64,000 nucleotides of DNA from Prostheceraeus crozeri (GCA_907163375.1 CAJQUW010007774.1:421934-485933); one strand, 5' to 3'. Shown: positions 1 through 12,500, counted from the stretch's first letter. The notes: generated from the sequence alone by a model not told the origin. Program-made: numbers and translations.

Positions 1-2879
1 CCCATCAGAAACCTATTCGCACGCCTCTTGAAAGTATCAAGATTGTATTGGTCAGGGAAAGTGGTCTGGGGAAGCTGATTCCAAAGCTGTGCCGTGCGAA
101 CAAAAAAGCTTTTCGAGCGACTCACAGTACGTGCGCGTTCTGAGCTCACATTATAGCATGTGAGTGCATTAGCTCTGCGTGTGCTTCTGGAGAAGATCTT
201 AGGTTTGGGTACGCACTCATTTACTGCAGAGCTGCTTCTACCGAAATAGTACCTGTAGAAGAGACTGAGTGAAGCAACATCCCGTCTGACGGAGAGCGGC
301 TGCAACTTGCTAGCAAGTTTTTCACCCATGAGATTCTTGACACGTTTCTCAACCCGTTCAAGGAGGTTAAGATGCGTTTGTGGGGCGCCTGCCCGCAGAT
401 GACAACAGTACTCCATCAGAGGACGAATAGTGGACTTGTAAAGATAGCAGACAGTCTGTGGTGGAAGATAGCTGCTGGCACGATAGAGACTACCAATGCG
501 TTGAGCTGCCTGCTTGCTAATGGATTGGATGTATGGTTTCCATGACAAGTCTTTCGTAACCGCCAATCCAAGGAAGGAGATGGAATCTTGTTCTCTGATC
601 CTATTATCTGACATTTTAATGCTATGATCATCATCTCCTTTAAGTCGTGAGTGCAGAATACTCTGAGTTTTTGAAGGATTGAAGGAAACAAGCCAATTGG
701 CGCCCCATTCAGAGACCCTGCGTAAGTCTTCATTAAGAACGTCGCATAACTGCTGACGTTGCTGAGTGTTTTTAGCGAGTCGCTCATTGGAATTGAAGAG
801 TGTTGTGTCATCTGCATACATCACCAATTTACTCACAAGGCAGTCTGGGAGGTCGTTGATGTACAACAGAGAAAGAGTGGGTCCCAAAATTGACCCTTGA
901 GGAACTCCTGCATTGACAAACTTGGTGGAAGACTTTTGGCCATCTAAGACGACAGATATCTGCCGGTCACTAAGGAAAGAAGCAAGAAGTTTGTGGAGTT
1001 GATTAGCAACTCCATAGGACTTTAGCTTCATAAGGAGTCCCTGATGCCAGACTTTATCGAATGCCTTGGAAATATCCAAGGCAACTAATCTCGTCTCACC
1101 TTGTCTGTCAAGGACACGACTCACATGTTCAGTGACATATGAAAGAGGATCTGCAGTTGATCGAGAGTGCCTGAAGCCATACTGTTCTTCTGATAGAAGG
1201 TTCTGAGTTTCAAGGAAGTTAACAATGTGTTGGTTAATCACTGCTTCAAAAATCTTGCCAGCAATTGGAAGCAGGCTGATAGGACGGTAACTAGATGGAA
1301 GAGATGAGTCAGAACCTTTCTTTGGAACTGGAACCACGGAAGCTACTTTCCAACAAGAGGGAAACTCACCGGTGGATACACATCTACTGAACAGTTTAGA
1401 TAAAAGTGGAGAAAGCTCAGGTGAGAGATGCTTGAAGACCGAAACCGGGATGCCATCTGGTCCACTAGACTTAGAGCTATCGAGACCGGCGATGATCTTT
1501 TTGACGTTTCGGACTGTGACTGAAGGAGGACTAACTGTCTCATCAGTGCGCGTGGGAATTGGAGGTGGAATTCTACCTCCATCGTCTAATGACGAATTCT
1601 TCGCAAACTCCTTGCAAAGAAGCTCGGCTTTGTCTGCTGAGGTTGTCGCCATAGAAGTACTGACTTCGGCATGACGGAGTGCTGGGATGGAGGATTTGTT
1701 CCTATTGGTGACACTGTTGTAAATCCTCCAGAAGTCCTTGGAGCCAAGCTTTTGGGTAGCAATGGATTTCCGTACATACAAAGCGTAACGGCTTTTGGCC
1801 TGATGTATGGTTTCCTTGCAATGTCTACGTGCGGTTTTGTACAATTCAAGATTGCCAGCGCTACTGTCACGCTTATACTTATGGAAAAAGTGGTTACGCT
1901 GGCAACTTGCAGCTGCACATTCTGGTGTAAACCAAGGTTGTGAGTGGGGCTTCATTTGGAAAGTACGGTGAGGAATGTAGGCCAACATCCCTATCTGAAG
2001 CCACTCTGTCAGTTCTTGCGCCGACTTGTGGACGTTCTCGCTCAGAATCAAATTCTGAGCTTGAACTTGACTAAGAAAAGTGCGGAAGCCACACCAGTCT
2101 GCTTTGGAGAATTGATAAACTGTTCTATGGAAGGGTGCAGACGGTGTGGAGCAAATTTGTTTGCCAGAAACTGTGATAACACAGTGATCAGACGTACCGA
2201 GGGGAGAAGTAACCTTGTGTGAAAAACAAGTTGGATTTGAGGTGAGAAACAGATCAAGGAGATATCCAGTATCCCCAGGTCGGTCAGGCACTCTGGTAGG
2301 ACAAGTGACAATTTGACTAAGGTTGTGAGAGACAGCGAAATCCTCGGCTGCCTGACCGGAGAGATCGGTGGTGCGTGAGTGCACAAGCCAGTCAACATTG
2401 TGCACGTTGAAGTCACCAAAAACGGCAACTCCAGCGCTGGGGTGCTCTTGTAGAAGAGAATCGATCTTGTCAGAAAGAACATTGAAAATATCCGCATTAG
2501 TTGATGGAGAGCGGTATAGGAAAAATAGAAGAAAAGTGGTCTTCTGCAGCGGCGCAATGAAGGCAAGATACTCATGCCTTGGATCCTCGGAGCTACGAAG
2601 CCTTCTCAAGGGAAGGCTTGTCTTGGCATAGACTCCAAGACCATGACAAGGTGCTTTATCCATCCGGTGAAATATGTATCCATCAGGAGTAACGTCGCTT
2701 GATGACACACTGGGATCTAACCTGGTTTCCGACAGGGCTAGAAGATCTGGTGACTTACCTTGCAGGAAGATGTTGATGTCGTCGTAATTGGACCTCAGTC
2801 CTCTTACGTTGCTGAAGCTGATCCTGAGAGGGGTTTTGAGCTTGACGGCTTGACTACGTTTCTTGTGTGTCTTTCTCAT
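1..2879 (-). CDS. LINE endonuclease-reverse transcriptase, open frame running off the window edge
   Basis: Read on the minus strand from an ATG at 2879, this frame is open without a stop to base 1, about 959 residues. I translated it completely. An apurinic-type endonuclease domain fills roughly residues 20-240, with SNVRGLRSN near 22, LSETRLD near 51, GDFNVHNVDW near 158 and GTSDHC near 233. Reverse transcriptase motifs follow: SYRPISLLP near 530, YGFRHSRST near 566, ALDISKAFDKVW near 601, AGVPQGSILGP near 658, the catalytic YADDT near 688 and FLGLAVTKDLSW near 771. The C-terminal segment around QLWNQLPQTTFPDQYNL is usual near the end of CR1/L2/jockey-group proteins, so only a few residues should be missing. 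The protein nicks target DNA and reverse transcribes its own RNA. An unbroken frame implies a young copy. The exact clade (L2, Daphne or CR1) is not settled. Confidence 0.93.
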   Translation of the reverse strand, partial: MRKTHKKRSQAVKLKTPLRISFSNVRGLRSNYDDINIFLQGKSPDLLALSETRLDPSVSSSDVTPDGYIFHRMDKAPCHGLGVYAKTSLPLRRLRSSEDPRHEYLAFIAPLQKTTFLLFFLYRSPSTNADIFNVLSDKIDSLLQEHPSAGVAVFGDFNVHNVDWLVHSRTTDLSGQAAEDFAVSHNLSQIVTCPTRVPDRPGDTGYLLDLFLTSNPTCFSHKVTSPLGTSDHCVITVSGKQICSTPSAPFHRTVYQFSKADWCGFRTFLSQVQAQNLILSENVHKSAQELTEWLQIGMLAYIPHRTFQMKPHSQPWFTPECAAASCQRNHFFHKYKRDSSAGNLELYKTARRHCKETIHQAKSRYALYVRKSIATQKLGSKDFWRIYNSVTNRNKSSIPALRHAEVSTSMATTSADKAELLCKEFAKNSSLDDGGRIPPPIPTRTDETVSPPSVTVRNVKKIIAGLDSSKSSGPDGIPVSVFKHLSPELSPLLSKLFSRCVSTGEFPSCWKVASVVPVPKKGSDSSLPSSYRPISLLPIAGKIFEAVINQHIVNFLETQNLLSEEQYGFRHSRSTADPLSYVTEHVSRVLDRQGETRLVALDISKAFDKVWHQGLLMKLKSYGVANQLHKLLASFLSDRQISVVLDGQKSSTKFVNAGVPQGSILGPTLSLLYINDLPDCLVSKLVMYADDTTLFNSNERLAKNTQQRQQLCDVLNEDLRRVSEWGANWLVSFNPSKTQSILHSRLKGDDDHSIKMSDNRIREQDSISFLGLAVTKDLSWKPYIQSISKQAAQRIGSLYRASSYLPPQTVCYLYKSTIRPLMEYCCHLRAGAPQTHLNLLERVEKRVKNLMGEKLASKLQPLSVRRDVASLSLFYRYYFGRSSSAVNECVPKPKIFSRSTRRANALTCYNVSSERARTVSRSKSFFVRTAQLWNQLPQTTFPDQYNLDTFKRRANRFLM

Positions 2880-2900
2880 TTTCAAAAAAATAATTAATCA
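1..2900 (-). mobile_element. Non-LTR retrotransposon (CR1/L2/jockey group), 3' end outside the window
   Basis: The element lies antisense to the SAP30BP gene. Its first coding exon begins about 330 bp beyond the LINE's start codon. I see no separate ORF1 upstream of the endonuclease frame. The 5' boundary is uncertain: a short A/T-rich stretch (2881-2900) follows the start codon, and no target duplication can be defined because the 3' end is not in the window. Confidence 0.8.
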
Positions 2901-3233
2901 ATTCATAACGATCGGTGGCCTCTAATCTTCATATCTTTTATGGTCTTAGTGATGATCGAGCTCTGTCTATCTTACAGTACTCGTGTTGCCGCCATGTTGA
3001 TGTTCAATCAGGCCAAGGCGCAATTTTTTGACTTAAGCATCATTTGTCTTTTGTTGCCGCTTTGTTTGTCCGTTCTCCTATCAGACTTATTATTACTATT
3101 CCTATTCAAGTATCCGATCCGTTGATCTCGCTTATAATTCTTGCCTTCGATATCGGCGTTAAAGAATCATAGTAATGACTTTCTCCTGCATTTAGATTCA
3201 AGATAATTTCCATCTTGTTTTTTTTCACAGAGA
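2901..3233 (+). promoter_or_regulatory. Upstream region of SAP30BP with a splice acceptor just before the ATG
   Basis: This AT-rich stretch holds no recognised gene. It ends in a run of T then CACAG at 3230, a strong acceptor only three bases before the ATG at 3234. Either a 5' UTR intron ends here or this is an outron whose acceptor receives a spliced leader. The LACT genes at 18128 and 35753 show the same arrangement, which favours trans-splicing. I could not place a promoter. Confidence 0.55.
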
Positions 3234-3573
3234 ATGACAGACGCTGGTCCACCAGGCCTCGTAACGTATGACGATGAAGATGATATGACAGATGACGATG
3301 AAGTAAAAAATGAAGACAGTTCTAAAGGTAACGAAGCAGATCCCGTAGTTACCGAATTAGCAGCCGAAGATATCGCTGCTGCAAAAGAAATGACAGCAGA
3401 GCTGACAAAGACAGCGTCCCATCCAACTCTTAATGGAATAGAAACGTCTAGTATTGATCAAATTTCTGACGATGACGATGATGTCCAATCTCATGCAAAT
3501 AGTCCTGTTGTTGAGCAGGCTCATCCGAGCAAGACATCTACAAAGCCACCAAAAAAGAAGGCTAAAGTGGAGG
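3234..3573 (+). CDS. SAP30BP: SAP30BP coding exon 1
   Basis: The exon holds 113 full codons plus one base (phase 1). It starts with MTDAGPPGLVTYDDEDD, corresponding to the conserved N-terminal acidic motif, and ends at a strong donor (GTGAGT at 3574). Reading on past the donor soon leaves the family pattern, which supports the exon end. The single carried base G completes a GCC codon with exon 2. Confidence 0.88.
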
Positions 3574-6500
3574 GTGAGTATTACATCTATCTACGACTTG
3601 TTCGTAATCAATACAAGTACCCAATCTCAAACAGAATATTATTTTGCAAGATGAGAGAAGTCCTTGTTTAACGTTCTTCTTTATTTTTGCAATACGTGCG
3701 AGGCCGCTACAGGCGACCATTGTCAGGCAAGTGAATGATGAAAGACTGAATGAGCCTCCAAAAACTTGGAGGCCAATGACTTCAGCACGGAGGAGTGTAG
3801 CCGATTCTGGATATCACGTGAATCGGAGAGAACTGGTGGTGAGGAGATGCTAGATTTCAGAGGCTTAATATCTTACGTCCGGAGTGTTTCAGAGTGGATC
3901 CGCGATGTACTCAAGCAGGTTGGTGTAAATGTCTGAATGAAACCCATTAACACTGTGAGGAACTTCCTTGTGAAGAAGCGTTCTACTCCTGCGAAAGACT
4001 TTAGCGTGGTGTATCGTCTCCCCTGTGCGGATCCTCAGTGTTGGTGGTCTTATATTGGAGAATCAGGTCGTTCATTGCCTGAGAGAAAAAATGAACATAT
4101 CAGAGCAGTCAGAGATGCTGACGTCACACACTCGGAAGTCGCTCGACATGTGATTGAAAGTGACCACAGAGTAGCCTTTGAGAGGATGGAGTTAGTGGAC
4201 AAGGAACCGGTATGGAAGAGATGAGTGATAAAGAAACATTTTGGACTCAGAGGTGTGCATCGGCGAATCGAGTAAAGTTTTCCTGAAGCAGTAGCAGAAA
4301 TTTTTGACTTTATACTTTTCCCTTGTATTTTTTGACATTTTATTACTTCTGCTGTCGGTTTGATAGTAGTATTTGTTTTATGTATTTTCTTTTACCGCAT
4401 TGTGTTTTACTCGTATTACGAACAGCTGCGCTATGTTCCGGGTTGAATGTAAGACTATGTGATGACTTGAGCTCATCCAGTCATTCATCATTCACTTGCC
4501 TGGCGATGGTCGCCTGTAGCGGCTGAAAGGCCTTGCACGTTTTGCAAAAATAAAGAAGAGCGTTAAACAAGGACTTCTCCCATCTTGCAAATTAATATGG
4601 CTGGTCCTTTATTCTCTGAAAAAACAGAATATTATGCATGTACGTAAACCAAAAGTAAGTAGCAACCATATTACAGAATTACATGCAAGAGACCAAGAAT
4701 AAGTCATAACTCAACACAATAGTTGTTTGAAAGTTTGCAGCATGAAGTCGGTAGATTATTAGAGTATAGTTCTGCCAGGAGAGAATTAGGATACTGATGG
4801 CTCACTATTAAATTGCGTTCAATTGTTCTATAATGTCATCGATTTTTTGTCAAATTCTTCCAATCTTCTTAGATATCCGTACTTCCACAATCACTCAAAA
4901 TTGGTTTAAATGAAGACCTTAAAATTACATGCTTGTCCAAATTTACTAAATGAAGTTCACCTTGATCTTGGAGGGCAGATAAACTTGGTAGAAATAATTT
5001 TAGATAATTTTGGTAGAATTGTACACGAACTACACACGAACTTATGACGAATATTTCATTGTTTTTGAACATAGAAATTTGATTAGTGAAATCACATAGT
5101 CAATTGTCAATCATAATAATTTCTTTCCTAATCACATTCATTTTGTTTTTATTCAGATTTATGAATGAAGTGGTATCAAATTGCGCAAGCTTATATATTA
5201 GAGTTCAGTTCTTAGAAATATGGCTAAAAGATAGAGAGCAAACTTCTAATATGGAGAGCATACTCATGATTTCATGATCATCTGAAGCTTTTGGTAGGTA
5301 TATTGTATTCACGAGTGAAAAATATAAACTTTGATCAATTGCGTGGCTTCAATCAGCTTCAGTGATTCAGACTAGCTGAGATTTAAAGATTTGGTTTAAA
5401 GTTAGGTTGTCTTTAATCTTAGGTTTAAAGATTATGTTATCCTTTCGTGCAACCTCACCATCGTCATTGCATGAAACGATGAATATTACTGACCGTTGAC
5501 GATCATTTGTTCTATCAGATTCCAACTACTCATCTTTCTACTCAAATTAGAAAATAGTATCAAATGATTAAATTATCCAGTGCACTCTTCGTGGGAAATA
5601 ATGGTCGGCCTTCTTTTTTGAATTATAATACTTTCAAGAAATCAGAGATTGATGGGATATTTGTGATGTCCAATCACAATGTACCTTCCTAGATTTTTCT
5701 ATCTATCTCTTTGACTTTTAAACATTTTTGTATTTTGCTATGATAATATGTCCAACCACTTACACTTTTGACAAGGCCGGTAGTGGCGAAAGCTTAAGAG
5801 GAGAGAAAATAGAATTTTTAGTAAAACAGCAGCAAGGCTTATTTCTTTGATTAAAAAACTATATAATGCTGCTTAGATCAAACGAACACCTTTTTACATT
5901 TTACTTCAGAAATTGCTTGAGTATTCCAAGCTTACACAGTTTTCGAGTGATATTTTCTAGCGCCTCAAACAAGCTGTCACATCAATTTTACCTTACCGTC
6001 ATTCATGTGTGCTCATTGTAGGTACGGTATTTATAATTAACTATTACTGGTAAAACAGCGAAATTTATTGTTGGAAAATAAATTCGTTATCTTAAGTCTC
6101 CACTTTGATTTTAGTTGAGAACGTAAATGAGTCATGTGGTTAAATATATTCCTCTTTCTTACATTGAAATTGCTGTAGTTTAAAACTAACGTAAATTCGA
6201 CAATTATAGTTAGGGTTGAAAAAAATGTTTTTTTTTATCCATCATATTTTAAATATGTTTTTTATGTGTTTGTTTCTTTATATATTTGACGAGGATTGCG
6301 GTAGTACTGAATGTGAATATAATAAATATCTTCCTTAATAGATTTGGTGAATTAAAGGAATGCATAATATAATACTTATAAGCCAAAAGGGCCTCTTTAA
6401 TTTGGGAAGCTTTTAGCTAGAATGCTTAATAATAGCATTTTAAGTTTGATTGTCACTGAAAGGGGCATTTTATTATTTATTACCATCATTCTTATGCTTA

Positions 6501-9500
6501 TCATTTTTGTTTTCTATTCATTTTAACACACGGGTTCTTTTTGATAGGTTCTTTCTTTTTAATACACATATATTCTTCAACCTTTGAAGTAATAAATAAT
6601 TTAGCCAGATACGGCTAAATAAAAGAAAATCAAACAGAAATAAATACTATATTATTATAGAGATGGTGATAGAAGACGCGAAGAGACGATTGAAAAATAT
6701 ATTGCAAAAGAAAACAAAGGCTGACATAACAGCCATATTGAATGGATACAAATTACAGCAAAAACTCATTCAGCACACTAAACATCATAAAAAACCACAC
6801 AGCGTCACTTTCATCAGCGGAATTAAGTAAGAAGTAATCATTTGAAAAAATATCTTTTTGAAGTCTGCTGTTACATGGAATCTTCATCAGTTTAGTAACC
6901 TTGTTATGTTAATGCTGATGAGAATCAGCAATAGCACCACAATTCCGCCTAAATTCTGCAACGGTGGATTCGAATTCGATTATCGCTGTAGCTGTACCAC
7001 ATGTACTAACTGTGTATCGGCAATCTACACTCGTACACCCTACAAAAGATTTACTGACATTTCGTACGCATTTATACATGCACAGAAGGGATGCATCGTC
7101 TTGAGAATTGTGGATTGTGTATCGAAGAAAGAAAAAACGGCTTTTACTGGTAAAAACAGTACAAACAATTCTTAAAAAACACATTTAGAACATTGCTTTT
7201 AACCATATTTAAAATATATGAATATCATATTTTAAATATTGCAACCCTAATTATGAGTAACACTGAGTGGTCGTAACACTCAAATTTTGTTGCACAGGAT
7301 TTACGTTAATCAGCTGAAAATAATCAACCGCTTTCATCCCTGATCATGTACTACTTAACTGACAGGTCGTTTCAATACCTAAAATACTCGGAAGGATGTT
7401 CATACAAACTTAGAAACTCGCACAGTACACACGTATTCTTCAGATTCAGGTCTTGACGATGTAATTATCTTAACATGCAGTTTAGGTGCGCAGTAAGTTG
7501 GGCTACTTGGACGTGACAATCTCATTACGGTATTGAATGCTCCGTCCCAACTCTAGCCTTTACTTAAGCTTATTATCTTAATTAAAGCATATCTGACTAC
7601 ACGAAGTGCTTCAAAAGCATGCATTTCATACTGAGTGAGATCTTCTATCAGGATTTGTTCACTTTTTGCCATTGGTTCATAGACATAAAAAAGTTCGCAT
7701 GATGATTATTTCCATCTAAATTTCTGATTAATCAGGTGGAATGTTTTGAAAGTTTCCATCCGCGGCCACTTATTGCACAAAAAGCACACAGACTAATAGA
7801 ATAATAACAGGTTTTATATATGCATGTATTTCTGCTTCCAGCCACTCTGAGTTTGGTGTCATATGGGTACGGGGAGGACGATGACGATGATGAGGTGGAA
7901 GATAATGGCAGTGATAACGATGATGATGGAGATGATGATGGGTCAGATATGGAAGTCTCTAGCGGTGCTGCCGTGTCGCGAACTGCCGGAGGAGGAAGCC
8001 ATGACAATTCTGGGGGTCAGAGTCCTCGAAGACAGAGTCCCAGAGATGCTGCAGCAAGTACTGAAGAGGATGACGAGTTCATGGATGCAGCTATTGCAAC
8101 TGCTAATCGCAGTTCTCTTGATCAAGACGTGGCCTCATCGTTATCTCGCAGCGTCAGAGACCTTGCTCCGAATGAAATCAGGATCCCCCCAGCTCCGACG
8201 GGTCGATGCTCAGCAGCTTTGTTAAATAAGGTGATGGATGCCAAGGAAAAGATGCGTCAGGATCCGAATTATGATATCAATCTTGCAATCCAGAGCAATA
8301 AGGGATTTAGAAATCCAAGCATTTATGACAAAATTGTGACTTTTCTTGGGATTGATGAAAAAGGAACAAACTATCCACCCGTGAGTTTTTATTCATTTAA
8401 TTAATGTTTAAGCATTTTGCCTTACATTAATCTCTGATGCAACATGACAAAGCCGGATTCGGTTTTTCTAACGACAACCATGGCATACCAGGACGTTTTT
8501 CATGGGTGGTTGAGTAGCTCAGGTGGTTGCGGGCAGCGCTTCGAAAGCGATAAGGAAGAGCAAAAGGATCAGGTTTCGAGTCCGTTGCGGAGGTATTGCT
8601 ACTATCACTGTCATTGTAGATTTGCTAACCTTAGTTTTGTGAGATTGGTATGATGACTGCTCCACTACTACCTCTAGATCGCATCGTTTCTTGGTTTATC
8701 ATTGGATGATAAAAACATAAAGATATGAAAGCAGTTGATGTACGAATCTGGTTGATTTTCCTACTAACCAGGGGTGTGGAAGCGATGGAAGCGATCGTTT
8801 TCATTGGAAGCGGAAGCGAATCCCCGACGATCGCTTCCGCTTCCGAAACTATCATGATACTAATGAGACTGCTGACTTTTGACCTTAAGTCTTGATATGA
8901 GTTACTTGCAAGTATTAGTTGTCATATTTAGTGCTTACCCTATTACACCTAATAACAAATTGGCACCTTTATTACTAAATGTAGTTACTTCTAATTTTCT
9001 CATTATGATGAAAACGGAGGTGTATTATCTCAGAATACTGGCATTTGAATTCAGAAAACCTCAGTATCATTTTAACAATGACAACTTTACACAATGCGGA
9101 TTGGTGTGTCTTGAGGCAATTTCATTGTAGCATTCTCAAACTCTCTTTGTCGTTTGATGTTTTTTTACTGCACGTTGGGAAAATATGACTTTTTTATTTC
9201 ACAATTTCCCAAAGGTCAAATCTTTCAGTAAATTTGAAAAATATTTGACTTTTTGGCAAGTAAAAAAAACGCATACAAGTCAGCTAGGTTTTACGACAGA
9301 AAGTTAGTGGAGACTGCGAAGTGTTAACATCAGAACCTATTTCTCGTAAAAAAGTGGAAAATGAAGACAAAGTGCCTCGAAATAGGGAGGTGTGTAGCCC
9401 ATGTCCGGTCTCCAATAATTGGAAGCGGAAGCGGTTGAGTGGAAGCGGAAGCCAATAAAAATCATTCGCTTCCGTAGCCCTGCTACTAACGATCCCTTAG

Positions 9501-12500
9501 TGCTTAATACTGTAATGAAATTCATTGCGTACTTGTTACGAGGGGCGTACCAAAAGTTCGTGACGTCTGTCTCTCCCATCTATATACGTCTGTTTTGATG
9601 CAAATGCATATATAGATATTATTTTTCATAGTTCTGACAATTGCTATTCATAGGAAAAACATCTTGCTTCCATATATACAAATATTTATTGACATCATTT
9701 AAAACATATCAACTCTCATTTTTCAACATAGTCACCTTCAATTTCAATGCACTTTTTCCATCTCTTCTCAAGTTTCTTTACTCCTCCTTCAAACCACTCC
9801 GGTGGAAATCTGGCGACTGAAGCTTTCAGTGCTCTCTTGATTTCCCTTTCGCCATTAAATCGGACACCCCTGAGTGGCTCCTTCATTGGACCGAAGAGAT
9901 GAAAGTCACTGGGAGCCAAGTCAGGGGAATACGGTGGGTGAGGAAGAAGCTGCCACTTCAGCTGCTTGATTGTCATCGTCGTCTTCGCCGTGTGGACCCA
10001 TGCGTTGTCTTGTAGAAATAGGGGACGTCGCTTTCCAGGTCTCTTCTCTGGAAGAAGCTTGTGTACAATCTGCAAGAGACTACTGTAATACTCGGCGTTG
10101 ATGGTGTGTCCAGGAGGGCAGTAGTCAACATGAATCACACCTTCGCAATCCCAAAAGACTGTCACCTGGAACTTGCCTGCAGAAGGTGCTGTCTTGGCGT
10201 GAACCGGTGGCTGCTCACCTCGCTTTATCCACTGCATACACTGCCTTTTTGTCTCTGGCATGAAATGTGGCAGCGGAGTCTCATCAGCCGTTATGAAACG
10301 TCTCCAGAATTGTTCGCCATAGTCATCCAGGAGACCAAGACAAACAGAGGAATTGGTGACCCGAACGTTCTTCTGCTCAGCAGACAGAAGCCTTGGCACC
10401 CAACGAGCCGAAACTTTGGACAACTCAAGGCGGTCATGAACGATGCGCTGAAGAGTCCCACGCGACAGACCGGACTTCTCCTCCAGTTCATCGAATGTGA
10501 GGCGTCTGTCCGACTGGATCACCCGCCAAACCAGCTCCTCATTTTCGTCATTGGCTTCAATGGATGGACGGACACAGCGCTCATCGTCCTCCAAGGACTT
10601 CCGCCCTTCTGAGAACCGACTAAACCACTTGCTAATGGTTGCTCTTGCTGCAGCATCGTCTCCGAAGGCTGTTTTCAATCGTTCAGCTGATCGGGTTGGT
10701 GCTTCACCTTCCTTGAAAAGAAATAACAGAATGACTCTCCAGTCACGATTTGTGAAGTCCGTCATGCTGGCAGAGGTAAAATTAGTTCAACAGTTATCGG
10801 CTTCAGTTCGTGTCTTTATAGGTTGCCGATCAACTGACTATAACTCACAGGCAATGTACATGATTGATACAACATGACAACAATCAATGATCAAAGAAAG
10901 CTGTCAAACTAAAGCCATAGAAATCAAACGTCACGAACTTTTGGTATGCCCCTCGTATTTGTCACTTCTGTCTTTGTCGTTGGTTATCCCATAGTTGTAA
11001 TTCCATTGCTCATGAGTCCCCATGAACACATCATGATTTCCATACGTTGAAGCTCATGAATTCTTGCATGACTAAGACTAAGTAGACCTACTCGAAACTA
11101 AGTCATCTACAAGCATTTACAATTTTTAATTTCAATTGGTCATGTTTCCATAATGTATCCACTGCAATTTGTATTAAATTATAAATAGCTGAATCTTCAG
11201 ACCTGTGTAAACTATGTTAATTCTGATTAACAATTCATTATGTGGAGATAATTCCTATTATTGGTTATTATTGCTTTGTAGGAATCCTACAATCCATATG
11301 TCTTTGGCAAGGAGTCGTTCTATGATGAATTGGCTAAGGCTCAGAAGAACGAAGTTGAGAAACGGGAAAAGGAGCGTAAAGAAAGAGGAAAGGTTGACTT
11401 TGTTTCTGGGGAATCTATCAAGAAGGAATCTATAACTGCAACAGGTGAAGAAATACACCGAAAATTGAATGCATTTGGTAAATTACAATTAATTAAACAA
11501 ATAATTCCAACCCACGTCAAATTGAATCCACTGATTCCTGAAGCAGAACAAGATTTCCCTTTATAGATAACATATTTACTTGTATGTTTGTCATTTCCAC
11601 CCATAACTCGCATTAACTTGTAAATTGAGTTCGATTTTATCGTCATAAAGCAAACTTTCATCAATAAGTGTCCGTTTTATCACAGTAATTCTGTATCGAG
11701 GGATTTACTTGTCCAGTTATGTAAACTTCATTGATAATGCAACGACGGCAGCATTGACCATTGATGAGGTAATTCTGTCAGTCTTCGATACTATTAGATT
11801 ATCATGATCCTCGATAATCCGATATCTTCTTGTCGAGATACCTTAACCTGCACTGTTCCGTTGAATATGTTAAAGCACTCAAAATGTAAAATAATTCGCT
11901 AAAGCACGCAACTCGCATCTTTGTGAAAGAATATCAAAAAAGCTGTCCGGAGATTCGCTTATCTTCGTCCACGTTGAAAAAATCAGGGATGAAATTTTTC
12001 CGGCTTTTGATATTTTTATAGTTGAATTCCGGTAACCGCTTCAAGTTAATCGTGCGAGTCTATACTTTCTAAAGCAAAGATGCAGAGCAGACATAATGTA
12101 TAAGCCTTCCACACAAATTTGGAATGTTCTGTTTATTAATTTGGTGTTTGCAGGTAGTGTGGAAACGAAATATGGACTTTGAGAGAAACTGAGCTGTCTA
12201 TTCTGAGACTTGCGGAGATGACGATGTTGAGAACTATGTGTGGCAACAAGATTATGGATAAGAGGAACACTGAAGATCTGATAAGCTTGTTGGGTTGAAT
12301 GAGGGTGTTGATAGTAAAAGGGCAAATGGAGTGAGATGGTGTGGCCATGTTTTGAGGGATGAAGGTAGTGCTTCGAGGAGAGCGTTGAATTTTGAAGTTG
12401 TAGTTAAACGGAAGCAAGGACGGACCAAGAAAATGTGGAAGACGCAAGTGGAGGAAGAATACCGTAGGATAGGTCTGTGGAATGCACCGGGAAGATGAAA

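Noticed and set aside
2048-2575. A 175-residue minus-strand frame inside the LINE.
   Set aside because: It is out of phase with the complete endonuclease-reverse transcriptase frame, which I translated through this region.
7732-8225. Frames on both strands over SAP30BP exon 2 (Ser/Pro-rich minus frame, Met-rich plus frame).
   Set aside because: They are shadows of the acidic GAT/GAA-rich exon, whose frame is fixed by splice phases and by the HCNGP domain.
8502-8600. A functional tRNA gene.
   Set aside because: A and B boxes are visible but the anticodon arm does not fold properly and the T-arm has an extra base. I recorded it as SINE-like.
9337-9579. An 80-residue minus-strand frame between the hAT-type element and mariner.
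   Set aside because: It spans the end of one transposon, its target duplication and the terminus of another, so it cannot be a gene.
10061-10612. A 183-residue plus-strand frame opposite the mariner transposase.
   Set aside because: It is the antisense shadow of an intact transposase with all motifs.
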